From assembly GCF_016862315.1 (NCBI RefSeq), contig NZ_BOMS01000009.1, forward strand, positions 231,745 to 295,744: a stretch of 64,000 bases of DNA, written 5' to 3'. Position 1 is the first letter of the stretch. Each line of letters opens with the position of its first letter. Below the pieces are notes generated by a model. It was not told where the DNA came from, ran no database searches, and worked only from the letters and a program-made list of their open reading frames with translations. The position numbers were made by a program, and so were the translations under genes. Source of the stretch: Actinoplanes palleronii. GTDB lineage: Bacteria > Actinomycetota > Actinomycetes > Mycobacteriales > Micromonosporaceae. This document shows, one piece after another, positions 16,962 through 25,177 of this stretch.

Positions 16962-17767
16962 GCCCCAACGAGCAGCACGCCCGACAGCTCGCGGAAGCCT
17001 TCCGCGCCGAGCACGGCCTCGACGACACCCCGATCAAGGACATGCACGAGCTCGTGCATGTCACCAAGGGCATCGACGTGATCAGCATGCCCGTGCCGGA
17101 TGCCGAGCACGGCCTGTCGATGCACGATCCGGCCACCGGGCGAGTCGTCATCGCCGTCGCGACGACAGCACATCCGATGCGGCAGCGGTCCTCGATCGCA
17201 CACGAGCTCGGCCACGTCGTCGCGGGCGACCTGGAGCGCGACACCTACCTGGCCCCCGGCGAACGATCGCCGGAGGAGATCCGCGCGGACGCCTTCGCCC
17301 GTCACCTGCTGCTCCCCCTCGGCGGCGTGCGGCAGCGTTTTCCCACCGAGGCCACGGAAGGCGTCACCCTCTCGGTCCTCTCCGACCTGGTCCAGGAGTT
17401 CGAGGTGTCGCCGCCCATCGCGGCGATCCAGCTGCGCACGCTCGGGCTCATCGACGCGGCCACCTGCACAACGTGGAGCGCCAAGTCAGCGGCAAATCTC
17501 GCGACGACGTTCGGCTGGGGCAGCCAGTACCGCAGCCTGACCACGGACTCGACGGCTCCCCGCGCCCCGCAGTCGCTGATGGCCCGCGCGGTCGAGGGTT
17601 ATCAGCGCGGCGTCCTCGGCATCACCGAGCTGGCCGCGTGGTATGGCCAGGACGCCACCGAACTCCAGAAGGAGCTCGGCCCGCCGCAGTCGCCCGACGA
17701 AGACGACGAGTGGGACGACGACGCCCCGCTGTTCACCGAGGACGGGTGGCAGGAGCAGACCTCGTGA
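16958..17767 (+). CDS. ImmA/IrrE-family metallo-endopeptidase
   Basis: A 269-aa protein with a GTG start overlapping the HTH gene end (atgaggtga). The zinc-protease motif HELGH is present in SSIAHELGHVVAGD, with a downstream acidic ligand candidate in SPEEIRADAFARHLLLP, the classic ImmA/COG2856 arrangement. The C-terminal third (to DDDAPLFTEDGW) is an extra acidic region. Members of this family cleave a partner Xre repressor in response to a signal (as in ICEBs1 and Deinococcus DdrO control) or act as antitoxin-like partners. The strict overlap with HTH and PIN-like genes supports a regulated three-part switch. Confidence 0.9.
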   Translation: MSPNEQHARQLAEAFRAEHGLDDTPIKDMHELVHVTKGIDVISMPVPDAEHGLSMHDPATGRVVIAVATTAHPMRQRSSIAHELGHVVAGDLERDTYLAPGERSPEEIRADAFARHLLLPLGGVRQRFPTEATEGVTLSVLSDLVQEFEVSPPIAAIQLRTLGLIDAATCTTWSAKSAANLATTFGWGSQYRSLTTDSTAPRAPQSLMARAVEGYQRGVLGITELAAWYGQDATELQKELGPPQSPDEDDEWDDDAPLFTEDGWQEQTS

Positions 17768-18369
17768 GCATCCTGCTCGACGCGGGTCCTGCACTGAATT
17801 TCCTCGCCGTCGGTCAGCAGAACATCCTGATCCAGATCGCGCAGTCGCAGAAGCTCCGGCTCGCGGCACCGGCCCGGGTCGACAGCGAGGTCATCGGGAT
17901 GAGCCGGAGCGACCGTTTCCGGAACACCGGCGTGCGGACCACGTGGAACACCCTGAAGAGTTCGGGCCGCGTCGAGATCCTGCCCGATGAGCTCACCACC
18001 CAGCAGTTCGCCGACGCGGTGGCCCGGCTCAGCGGCATGCCCGCCCGCGATCGGGTCCGTGACCGCAAGAGCCTCGGCGAGATCATGGTGCTGGCGCACG
18101 CGTCGGTGTTCGTCCAGCAGGGCTACGACGTGTTCGTCATGATCGACGATCGCGACGGGCGTCGGCGCGCGAGCCAGGAAGCTCAGTGGCTGCGCGACAA
18201 CGGCCACCAGCAGCGGCTGGATCTCTGGTCCACTCGGCGCGTGCTGCAGGCGGCGGGCCGGCAGGACGGCTGGATCACCGGCGGCCTGACCTGGGAGCAG
18301 GTCTACGACCAGATGATCGCCTACGACGACGGACTGGTCCCCCGCTCGCAGTGGCGGAGAAACGCCTGA
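17764..18369 (+). CDS. PIN-like (DUF3368-type) nuclease candidate
   Basis: A 201-aa protein with a GTG start overlapping the ImmA-like stop (GTGA). Features of the PIN fold are visible in order: an N-terminal strand with Asp (SILLDAGPALNFLA), an acidic residue in VDSEVIGM, the KSLGEIMVLAHA helix matching the PIN GE-A-A pattern, and the strand VMIDDRDGRRRA matching the DUF3368-like D-R-GR-A pattern. PIN proteins are Mg-dependent RNases and common toxins. Here the gene is the last member of the HTH / peptidase cassette, consistent with a toxin or effector released when the HTH protein is cleaved. The function is inferred from fold motifs and context. Confidence 0.75.
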   Translation: MSILLDAGPALNFLAVGQQNILIQIAQSQKLRLAAPARVDSEVIGMSRSDRFRNTGVRTTWNTLKSSGRVEILPDELTTQQFADAVARLSGMPARDRVRDRKSLGEIMVLAHASVFVQQGYDVFVMIDDRDGRRRASQEAQWLRDNGHQQRLDLWSTRRVLQAAGRQDGWITGGLTWEQVYDQMIAYDDGLVPRSQWRRNA

Positions 18370-18393
18370 CAGCGGTGTCCGCCCGCCCAGAAA

Positions 18394-18425
18394 CGTGATG
18401 GCCGGGCAGCAGCCCGGCCATCACG
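18394..18425. terminator. Bidirectional terminator between PIN-like and lipoprotein genes
   Basis: Perfect 13-14-bp stem (gtgatggccgggc paired with its complement at 18412-18424) with an agca loop, between convergent stops at 18369 and 18436. Confidence 0.85.
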
Positions 18426-18435
18426 CGGAGAACGA

Positions 18436-19092
18436 CTACTTGACCTTTTTGCCGTCCGGGCCGACCGCGAACCAGGTGCCGCCCACGCCCTGGCCCTTCA
18501 GGTCGCCCGGCAGTTTGTCCTTGGCGAAGCGGTAGATCGGCCAGCCGCCCACGGTGATCTGCACGTTGCCGTCCGCCCGGCGGATCGCGCCGACCTTGTC
18601 CGGGTCGACGCCGGCCAGGTACACCGCACCGCCCTCCTCGATCGTCACCGGCGGCCACGTCACGGCGCAGTCGTCGTTGCAGTTGGAGGTGGACGGCTTG
18701 GCCGAGTCCTTGTCGAAGCGGTAGAGCGCCGCCTGGTTGATGTTGATCAGGTGCGGCTTGTTCAGCGGGGGTGAGGTCACCGCGGCGAGCTGCACCCAGA
18801 CCGGGGGCTTCTCCTGGATGGCCACCCCGATGACGGTGCCGCCGTCGCCGTTCTTGCCGTTCTGCGCCGCGGTCGAGTCGACGACCTGCAGCGCGCCGTT
18901 GCCACCGGCCGGGGGCTCAGTGGCAGCGGCCGACGCGGGGGCCGCCGCTGAACTGGCAGCCGCGGGCGGCGCGGCCGGCGGCGCCTTCGTGTCGTCGGAG
19001 TCGGTGATGCTGATCGTCTTGCCGCAGCCGGACAACAGGATCGCGGCGCAGAGCAGGGCCGCGGCGCCGCGGTGGATGGGGGTCGAAGCCAT
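18436..19092 (-). CDS. Secreted lipoprotein of the YxFxxD (COG4315/Lipoprotein_15) type
   Basis: A 218-aa protein. The signal peptide ends in lipobox LLSGCGK (Cys about residue 23), followed by an Ala/Pro-rich linker. The globular part contains the two repeat motifs of this family, ALYRFDKDS followed by CNDDCAVTWPP, and PIYRFAKDK followed by TWFAVGPDGKKVK. The repeats are usually found in extracytoplasmic proteins of unknown or electron-transfer-linked function. The promoter (19097-19126) carries the same GAACC-N17-CGTGTGTG sequence as the T7SS genes and its -10 lies only four bases before this ATG, so the mRNA may be leaderless. Expression is therefore probably tied to the T7SS island. Confidence 0.85.
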   Translation of the reverse strand: MASTPIHRGAAALLCAAILLSGCGKTISITDSDDTKAPPAAPPAAASSAAAPASAAATEPPAGGNGALQVVDSTAAQNGKNGDGGTVIGVAIQEKPPVWVQLAAVTSPPLNKPHLININQAALYRFDKDSAKPSTSNCNDDCAVTWPPVTIEEGGAVYLAGVDPDKVGAIRRADGNVQITVGGWPIYRFAKDKLPGDLKGQGVGGTWFAVGPDGKKVK

Positions 19093-19096
19093 ACCG

Positions 19097-19126
19097 CACA
19101 CACGAGACCGGCACCCCGGATGGTTC
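19097..19126 (-). promoter_or_regulatory. ECF-type promoter for the lipoprotein gene
   Basis: Reading on the minus strand, GAACC (19126-19122) is separated by 17 bases from CGTGTGTG (19104-19097). It is arranged back-to-back with an almost identical promoter on the plus strand; the two -35 elements form the perfect dyad GATGGTTCA/TGAACCATC (19119-19145). Confidence 0.7.
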
Positions 19127-19137
19127 ACCCGCGTTTT

Positions 19138-19167
19138 GAACCATCGCGGCGGGCCGTCTCGTGTGTG
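19138..19167 (+). promoter_or_regulatory. ECF-type promoter for the WXG-like gene
   Basis: GAACC at 19138-19142, 17-base spacer, CGTGTGTG at 19160-19167; the conserved context is GAACCATC and GTCTCGTGTGTG. The gene start at 19196 follows at a normal distance with a good Shine-Dalgarno (gcggagggg). Confidence 0.7.
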
Positions 19168-19195
19168 AGCCAGGCAATCGAGCGGAGGGGACCGG

Positions 19196-19486
19196 ATGGC
19201 CGACGACGTCAACATTCCTGGCACCGAGTTGAAGGAGGCGCAGGACATGCTCACCTTCGTCCACGACTTCATCGACATCGGGAACCACACGTTCGACTTC
19301 GACGCGGCCTTCGGCAGAGGCCAGCTGCGCGGCGCGGCCCAGCACTTCGAGGACCGGTGGAACGACGGCCGGTTCCAGCTGAAGCGCCAGATCGTCGGCG
19401 TACGCGACGCGATCGGCAGCATCCTCGACGCGTTCGAGAAGACCGACCAGGACGCCGCGAAGAACCTCGACGAAGGACAAGGGTGA
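19196..19486 (+). CDS. WXG100-like T7SS small helical protein
   Basis: A 96-aa protein predicted almost entirely helical, with a central turn FEDRWNDGRF where Trp takes the place of the WxG bend, then a C-terminal helix ending in FEKTDQDAAKNLDE. Size and two-helix pattern fit the WXG100/ESAT-6-like superfamily or an EsxA-partner protein secreted by EccC-type systems. It is transcribed from the conserved GAACC/CGTGTGTG promoter and overlaps the next gene (GTGA). It is likely an ESX substrate or chaperone; the exact family is not certain. Confidence 0.75.
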   Translation: MADDVNIPGTELKEAQDMLTFVHDFIDIGNHTFDFDAAFGRGQLRGAAQHFEDRWNDGRFQLKRQIVGVRDAIGSILDAFEKTDQDAAKNLDEGQG

Positions 19487-20091
19487 CTGCGATGACCACG
19501 CCGACGACCGCGCGGCGGTTCCTGCTGGACGTCCCGGACCTGTGGGATCAGGTCGACCTCAGCGGTGAGCAGCTGGCGACGGTACGCGCGCAGGCGCTCG
19601 CCACCACCAACGATCCGCGCGAGCGGATGCAGATCAACGACATGTTCCGGCAGGCCCGGGAGATCAGCCGGGCCGCTCGGCGCCAGGGCGCGCTGCTCGC
19701 CGCGGGCACGGCCACGGTGTACGACGAGGGTCTGTTCATGGCCTACGGCATGGTCTTCGCGGTCACCACCCCACCGGGCCAGGAGCTGACGCTGCCGGTG
19801 CTCTCCGCGCAGGCCGGGGTGTCGACGGCGACCGGCACCGCGCCCCGCGACCGGATCATCTCGTCGGTGCGGCTGCCGCACGTCGGCCCGGTCGCCCGGG
19901 TCACCGGCACCGAGACCACCCGGCTGACCGGCGACATCGACGTGAAGCTGCTGACCATGCACACGATGATCCCGGTGCCCGGCCGCGCCGAGGACTTCCT
20001 GGTGGTCACCCTGGCCAGCCCGAGCCTGCCGCTGAAGAACGAGGTCTACGACCTCTTCGACGCGATCACCAGCACGTTCCGCTTCGTCTGA
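19483..20091 (+). CDS. T7SS-island protein of unknown function
   Basis: About 202 residues if the GTG overlapping the upstream stop is used (Shine-Dalgarno gaaggac just before), or 199 from the ATG at 19492. An N-terminal helical part (to about residue 75) is followed by a mixed alpha/beta C-terminal domain with LITV-rich strands, e.g. DFLVVTLASPSLPLKNEVYD and DAITSTFRFV at the end. No signal peptide or membrane helix. The pattern resembles cytosolic EspG-like or secretion-associated proteins that accompany WXG partners, but similarity is weak. Translational coupling to the WXG-like gene suggests a shared function in secretion. Confidence 0.75.
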   Translation: MTAMTTPTTARRFLLDVPDLWDQVDLSGEQLATVRAQALATTNDPRERMQINDMFRQAREISRAARRQGALLAAGTATVYDEGLFMAYGMVFAVTTPPGQELTLPVLSAQAGVSTATGTAPRDRIISSVRLPHVGPVARVTGTETTRLTGDIDVKLLTMHTMIPVPGRAEDFLVVTLASPSLPLKNEVYDLFDAITSTFRFV

Positions 20092-20119
20092 CCCGCGAAG
20101 CGGCCGCGAACCGCGAAGG

Positions 20120-20170
20120 GCTGGCGCTCAGGGGTGCCTCGAGGCACGTGAGACACCCCTGACAACCAGC
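20120..20170. repeat. 51-bp palindrome, copy 2
   Basis: Starts gctggcgctcaggggtgcct and ends accccTGACAACCAGC. It is the first of four copies in the 300-bp non-coding gap 20092-20389 between the T7SS protein gene and the convergent EccC gene. Confidence 0.85.
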
Positions 20171-20182
20171 CGAAAACCAGGA

Positions 20183-20233
20183 GCTGGCGCTCAGAGGTGC
20201 CTCAAGGCATCTGAGACACCCCTGACGACCAGC
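20183..20233. repeat. 51-bp palindrome, copy 3
   Basis: Same 51-bp unit, with compensating and non-compensating changes (tcagaggtgcctc on the left arm). Separated from copy 2 by 12 bases. Confidence 0.85.
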
Positions 20234-20266
20234 CACGAACCGCGAGCGCGCGGCGAACCGCGAGGG

Positions 20267-20317
20267 GCTGGCGCTCAGGGGTGCCTCGAGGCACCTGAGG
20301 CACCCCTGAGGACCAGC
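20267..20317. repeat. 51-bp palindrome, copy 4
   Basis: The most symmetrical copy: gctggcgctcaggggtgcct faces its near-perfect complement through a gaggcac centre. Separated from copy 3 by 33 bases containing two cgaaccgcga-like direct repeats. Confidence 0.85.
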
Positions 20318-20329
20318 CGAAAACTGAGA

Positions 20330-20380
20330 GCTGGTGCTCAGGGGTGTCTCGAGGTCGCTGAGACACCCCTGGGCACCAGC
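20330..20380. repeat. 51-bp palindrome, copy 5
   Basis: Left arm gctggtgctcaggggtgtct, right arm agacacccctgggcaccagc. The G-to-A and C-to-T changes in the arms are compensatory, preserving pairing. It ends nine bases before the EccC stop codon. Confidence 0.85.
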
Positions 20381-20389
20381 CGGGGACTG

Positions 20390-23300
20390 TCAGCTGGACG
20401 ACGGGACCTGGACCGTCACCAGGCTGCCGTCGCCCAGGTGCAGCAGGCCGCGGCCCGGTTGCGGCGCCCGCCCCACGTTCCCCCGGGACAGCTTCACGCC
20501 GATGATCTCGCCGTCGCTCAACCCCTGCGGTGAGAGCAGCATCCCGGTCCGGTTCCGCTTGACCTGGCCCATCCAGCCGGCCAGCGACAACGCCAGCGAC
20601 TCCGCGTTACCGGCCGCGATCAGCCCCCACCCGCTGCCCTGCGCGCCACGGGCGAACGCCGCCAGATCCGAGTCGATCTCCGAGCCCATCAGCAGCTCCG
20701 CGTCGTCGACCAGGATCACCGCGGTCGGCTCCGGGATGTTGCCCAGCACGGCGCGGAACTCACCGACGGACACCTCCGGATCGGTGATCACCGCGGCGAC
20801 ACCGGGACGACCCTCCAGGGACCGCAGCGGTGACCGCCGGGGCGCCAGCACGACCAGGCCGGCACCCGCGGTGAGCAGGGATTCCGCGATGGTCAGCAGT
20901 GCGGTGCTCCGGCCGGTGCGCGGCGGCCCGCCGATCACGAAGCTGGGCACCTCGGTCAGGTCCGGTCCCAGCGCGGTCAGCGTGTCACCACCGACCGCCA
21001 CGAGCGGGCGCATCGGCCCACCGCTCAGGTGCAGACCAACCGCTTCATCGTACGCAATGGTGTCTGGCAGAACGTCGAGTCGTCGCGCCCGTCGTGCGGC
21101 CGGGACCGCCGCCTCCCGCTTGCCCAGTTCCTCGGCGAGGGTCAGCAGCACCTGGGCCTGCGCGGCGCCGGACAGGTCGGCGTCGAGCACCGCGATCTGG
21201 GCCTCGCTGAGGTCCGCGGTGCGCATGGCCCGGCCCGGTTCCGGGTCGACCGGCGCCGATTTGGTCGGCACGCCGACGGTCGAGTAGTCCTGCCGGTCGT
21301 TGAGCCGCAGCACCAGCTTGTCCTCGGTGGTCCCGGAGTAGCGGCCGCTGCCCAGCACCTTGTCCCCGGCGAGCACCAGGTGGATGCCGACGCCCGCGCC
21401 GTCGCGCAGCAGCCGGACCATCCGTTCCAGGTAGCTGCCGTTGTCGTAGTTGACGAACTCGCGGTCGAACACCTCGAACCGGTCGATCATCAGCACGATG
21501 TGCGGCAGCCGCTCCCCCGGCGCCTGGGCGCGCCGCAGCTCGGTGAGGTCGGCGGCTCCGGACGCGCCGAGCACCGCCTGCCGCGCGGTGAGTTCGGCGT
21601 TGAGCCGGTCCAGCATCCGGCCGAGGCGCTCGATCTGGTTGCGGTCCACGATCGCGCCGGTGTGCGGCAGCCCGGCGAGCACGTTCAGCGCTCCGTTGCC
21701 GCAGTCCAGGCCGTAGAGGTGCAGGTCGTCGGCGCCGTGCGCGGCGGCCAGGGCGGCGGCCAGGGTGCGCAGCGTCTGTGAGCGCCCGCTGCGCGGCGAG
21801 CCGATGATGTGCAGGTGGCCGGTGCGGTCGATGTCGAACGTCAGCGGCACCCGGCTCTGCCGGGCCGGCAGGTCGACGACACCGAACTCGACCGAGGGCA
21901 GCGCGGCCGCCCGGGTCCCGGCCGGTTCCGGTGCTGCCGGGCGGGTCCAGGCGAGCTGCCCGGGCAGCGCCGGCAGCCACGGGCTGGGCTGTTGCGGGAT
22001 GCCGGCCTCGCGGGCCGCTTCGGCGATCGTGGCGACCAGGACGGCCAGGTCGGTGACCGCCTGCTGCGCGCCGGACTGCCCGCCACCCCGCGAGACGACC
22101 GGGAGCGGGCCGCCGAGGTCCTTCCAGGTGACGACGGACGCCCGTACCGGAATGGGGGTGTTCTCCTCCTGGACCTGGCCGCCGGGGCGGCGTCCGCCGA
22201 CCCGGGCCGACTGGAACGGCAGCAGCACCGACGGGCCGAGCCGGGCGAACGCGCGGCCCGGGTTGGCCGAGGAGATCTCCCCGGAGTCGGGCGCGTCGAT
22301 GATGTCGCGGCTCTCCGAGGTGTCCGTGGTGCGCAGCGCGATCCGCAGGTTGGTGTTGGCCCGGATGTCCGGGGTCACCGACCCGCCGGGCCGCTGGGTG
22401 GCGAGGACCATGTGGATGCCGAGCGACCGGCCTCGCTGGGCGATGTTGACCAGGCCGGAGATGAAGTCGGGCAGTTCCCGGACCATCGAGGCGAACTCGT
22501 CGACGACCAGCAGCAGGCGTGGCAGGGCCGGCAGCACGTTGCCGCCGCGGGAGCGTTTGTCCAGGTAGTCGACGATGTCCTTGGCCGACGCCGAGGCCAG
22601 CAGGGTCTCCCGGCGGCGCAGTTCGGCGCCGAGCGACACCAGCGCCCGTTCGACCAGGTGGGTGTCGAGGTCGGTGACCAGGCCGACGGTGTGCGGCAGG
22701 TCGGCGCACTCGGCGAACGCGCTGCCGCCCTTGTAGTCGACGAGCACGAACGTCATCTCGTCCGGCCGGTTCACCACCGCGAGGGTGGCGACCAGGGTCT
22801 GCAGCAGCTCCGACTTGCCGGAACCGGTGGTGCCGGCGATCAGCGCGTGCGGCCCGTCGCGGACCAGGTCGATCGAGAACGGGCCGTCGTAGCCGGCGCC
22901 CAGCGTCGCGGTGGTGCTGCGCCCGCCCAGCGCCCAGCCGGCGGTCAGCGCACCCGGGGTCGGCGGTTCGATGCCGAGCAGGTCCAGCAGCCGGACGCTG
23001 CCCGGCAGCGCGCTCTCGTCGCTGTCGCCCACGCCGCGCAGCGGGGCGAGCGCCCGGCCGAACGGCTCGAACCAGGCCTCGTCGGGCGCGTCGGTGCGGA
23101 CCCCGGTGAGCGGCGCGCCGCCGCCGGTGCGGACCTTCGAGGTGTTGCGCGCGCCGAACTCGGTGACCGCGATCGCGCCGCACTCCTCGGGGAGCACCCG
23201 CTCCTCGGTGTCGATGCAGATCACGTAGACACCGACGGCCGGTCCGTCGCGCAGCAGGCCGACCACGCCGGGCAGCGACCGGGCGCGGCGGGCCTGTTCC

Positions 23301-24775
23301 AGCACGACCAGGATGTCGGGCTGTCCGTTGACCCCGCCGCGGATCAGTTCCTTGCCGGCCGCGGTGCGCGCGGTGACGATCTGGCCGAGCTCGCCGACCC
23401 GCCGGGCCAGCGAGTCGGCGGTGCTGCCGACCAGCGAGTACGCGTCCTCGGCGGTGGCCTGCGCGTGCGGCAGCCACCGGGTCCAGGCCCAGTTCTGCTC
23501 GCCGTCCGGGCCGGCCAGCACCACGGTGCGCAGGTCGGTGGGGCTGTGCAGGGCGGCCGCCTGGGCGACCAGCCAGCGGGCCAGGTCGGTGGCTTCCGGG
23601 CCGGCGATGCCGACCACGCCGGCCTGGCGTACCGAGATCGCGACCGGGGCCTCGAACAGTGACGGGACCGAGGTGCGCCGGTTCTCGTCCTTGGTCGGGT
23701 CCTCCACGCTCAGCGAGGACGGCAGGTCGGTGGTGCCGACGCGTACCGACAGGAAGTCCGGGTCCTGCCAGCGGCGTTCCCAGAGCCGTTCGGACGGCTG
23801 GCTCGCCATCTGCAGCAGCGAGGCCGGGTCGGGCAGGGCCAGGCGCAGGTCGAGCTGTTCGGCGCGCAGCGCCTCGTCGACGTCGGCCCGTACGGTGGCG
23901 AGTTTGACCTGGTAGTTCTGCTCGTCGTCGAGGTACTTCTGCAGGGTCTGCTTGCGGCCGCCGAACTGCGCGATGATCGCCGCGAGCGGGGAGAGCAGCG
24001 CGATGAAGACGAACGACCACTTACCGGTGGCCACGATCGACACGATCGCGCCGGCCACCGGCACGAGCAGGATCGGCAGCAGCGGGATCGGCCGCTTGTC
24101 CGGCTTGATCGGCGGGGTGGGCAGCCGGAACTTCCCGCCGGCCGCGGACGGCAGGAACCGCGGCGGCCGGTTGAACTCCAGCCCGAAGCCGTCGGCGGCG
24201 AGCGTCAGCGGGGCCCGGTGCGACTGCCGGGAGGTCAACTCGAGCAGGATCGCGCCGACCGTGACCAGGTTGCCCTCGCGCCACGGCGTGCCGGCCGGCA
24301 CCTCGCGGCCGTCGAGCAGCGCGTGGTCGGCGGTGACCAGGTCGGCGGTGCCGTCCAGGCGGACCCGGACCCGGGCGGCGTGCGCCGGGGTGGTCCCGTC
24401 CTCGGAGGCCAGGCGGATCCGGCAGTCGTCGGCGCTGCCGAGGTCGTAGTCACCCGGTGTGAGCCGGTAGATGGTGCCGGCGCCCGGCCCGGAGACGACC
24501 CGGATCTCGGTGCGCCCCTCGGCCTCGGGCTCCGCGGGTAGCGGGGCACCGAGTCCGAGGTCCACGCCGTCCCGCACCCCGGCCGCGTGCAGCGTCGCCG
24601 ACGGATCCACCGGCGTCGCACCGAGATAGAGCACCGGCTCGGGGCCGGCGCCGCCGACCGCGCGGGCCAGCTCGGCCGCGAGGTCGCCGGCCGTCGCGGA
24701 CGACTCGGTGTCCACGACGACGGTGGTCGAGCCCCCCTCGACCAGTGGATCTCGGACACTCACGTTCAATCGCAC
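20390..24775 (-). CDS. EccC-type FtsK/SpoIIIE ATPase of a type VII secretion system
   Basis: A 1461-aa protein with a GTG start. An N-terminal ubiquitin-like segment (1-80) and an FHA-like domain (about 90-205) precede two membrane helices (about 215-265, including PIPLLPILLVPVAGAIVSIV). Three FtsK-type domains follow. The first Walker A (GTTGSGKSE, about residue 643) is canonical. The second (GSPRSGRSQ, about 989) and third (GPPRTGRST, about 1280) have Arg in place of the catalytic Lys. Walker B strands are LLLVVDEFASM, IVLMIDRFEVFDRE and AVILVDDAELL. It should be the motor that recognises WXG100 substrates and drives export. The gene lies just downstream of a WXG100 gene but no other ESX membrane component is nearby. 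Confidence 0.95.
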   Translation of the reverse strand: MRLNVSVRDPLVEGGSTTVVVDTESSATAGDLAAELARAVGGAGPEPVLYLGATPVDPSATLHAAGVRDGVDLGLGAPLPAEPEAEGRTEIRVVSGPGAGTIYRLTPGDYDLGSADDCRIRLASEDGTTPAHAARVRVRLDGTADLVTADHALLDGREVPAGTPWREGNLVTVGAILLELTSRQSHRAPLTLAADGFGLEFNRPPRFLPSAAGGKFRLPTPPIKPDKRPIPLLPILLVPVAGAIVSIVATGKWSFVFIALLSPLAAIIAQFGGRKQTLQKYLDDEQNYQVKLATVRADVDEALRAEQLDLRLALPDPASLLQMASQPSERLWERRWQDPDFLSVRVGTTDLPSSLSVEDPTKDENRRTSVPSLFEAPVAISVRQAGVVGIAGPEATDLARWLVAQAAALHSPTDLRTVVLAGPDGEQNWAWTRWLPHAQATAEDAYSLVGSTADSLARRVGELGQIVTARTAAGKELIRGGVNGQPDILVVLEQARRARSLPGVVGLLRDGPAVGVYVICIDTEERVLPEECGAIAVTEFGARNTSKVRTGGGAPLTGVRTDAPDEAWFEPFGRALAPLRGVGDSDESALPGSVRLLDLLGIEPPTPGALTAGWALGGRSTTATLGAGYDGPFSIDLVRDGPHALIAGTTGSGKSELLQTLVATLAVVNRPDEMTFVLVDYKGGSAFAECADLPHTVGLVTDLDTHLVERALVSLGAELRRRETLLASASAKDIVDYLDKRSRGGNVLPALPRLLLVVDEFASMVRELPDFISGLVNIAQRGRSLGIHMVLATQRPGGSVTPDIRANTNLRIALRTTDTSESRDIIDAPDSGEISSANPGRAFARLGPSVLLPFQSARVGGRRPGGQVQEENTPIPVRASVVTWKDLGGPLPVVSRGGGQSGAQQAVTDLAVLVATIAEAAREAGIPQQPSPWLPALPGQLAWTRPAAPEPAGTRAAALPSVEFGVVDLPARQSRVPLTFDIDRTGHLHIIGSPRSGRSQTLRTLAAALAAAHGADDLHLYGLDCGNGALNVLAGLPHTGAIVDRNQIERLGRMLDRLNAELTARQAVLGASGAADLTELRRAQAPGERLPHIVLMIDRFEVFDREFVNYDNGSYLERMVRLLRDGAGVGIHLVLAGDKVLGSGRYSGTTEDKLVLRLNDRQDYSTVGVPTKSAPVDPEPGRAMRTADLSEAQIAVLDADLSGAAQAQVLLTLAEELGKREAAVPAARRARRLDVLPDTIAYDEAVGLHLSGGPMRPLVAVGGDTLTALGPDLTEVPSFVIGGPPRTGRSTALLTIAESLLTAGAGLVVLAPRRSPLRSLEGRPGVAAVITDPEVSVGEFRAVLGNIPEPTAVILVDDAELLMGSEIDSDLAAFARGAQGSGWGLIAAGNAESLALSLAGWMGQVKRNRTGMLLSPQGLSDGEIIGVKLSRGNVGRAPQPGRGLLHLGDGSLVTVQVPSSS

Positions 24776-24824
24776 AGCTTGTCGGCTTTCGTGTCGGAGC
24801 GGGATGGGGACGGCGTGGCGTGGA

Positions 24825-25118
24825 TCAGCTCAGGTTCGAGCCGAGCTGGTCGTCGGTCTGCGAGAACGCGTCGCCGACGGCCTTGACGTACTGGCCGATG
24901 CCCTGCAGGCCCTGGTTCACCTGGTCGAAGCCCTTGGCGAACTCGTCGAAGAAGGGCGAGAACTTCTGCTGCGCGGCCGGCGTGGAGTAGCCGTTCGCCA
25001 GCAGGGCGGAGATCTTGCCCTTGACCTCGGTCAGCTTGTCCTGCAGCTGGCTGAAGTCGTTGAGCAGCGCCTGCGAGGTCGAGGCGGTCTCGTCCGAGTT
25101 GACCCGGTAGTCGGGCAT
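24825..25118 (-). CDS. WXG100 family T7SS protein
   Basis: A 97-aa helical hairpin protein. The bend carries NGYSTPAAQQKFSPFFDEF, a Y-T-P-A-A variant of the WxG turn known from actinobacterial WXG100 proteins, and the C-terminal helix contains Phe/Tyr residues typical of the export signal region (YVKAVGDAFSQTDDQL). A good Shine-Dalgarno (aaggagag) precedes the ATG. It is encoded immediately before eccC and after the large effector gene on the same strand, so it is a probable substrate or effector partner of this system. Confidence 0.9.
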   Translation of the reverse strand: MPDYRVNSDETASTSQALLNDFSQLQDKLTEVKGKISALLANGYSTPAAQQKFSPFFDEFAKGFDQVNQGLQGIGQYVKAVGDAFSQTDDQLGSNLS

Positions 25119-25141
25119 GATGCTCTCCTTGCGGTTGGACA

Positions 25142-25160
25142 GCCGTCCACGGTGGACGGC
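25142..25160. promoter_or_regulatory. Perfect inverted repeat before the WXG100 gene
   Basis: GCCGTCCAC-g-GTGGACGGC, between the effector stop (25178) and the WXG100 start (25118). It may be an attenuating terminator that adjusts the effector-to-WXG100 ratio, or an operator. Confidence 0.45.
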
Positions 25161-25177
25161 CAGGGAAAAGTAAGAAG

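Noticed and set aside
20390..24775. Very long plus-strand and minus-strand frames opposite real genes, for example opposite EccC, the rhamnosidase and the AfsR genes
   Set aside because: They are shadows created by high GC: Arg/Pro/Ala-rich, without ribosome sites or family motifs, while the opposite strand has clear domains.
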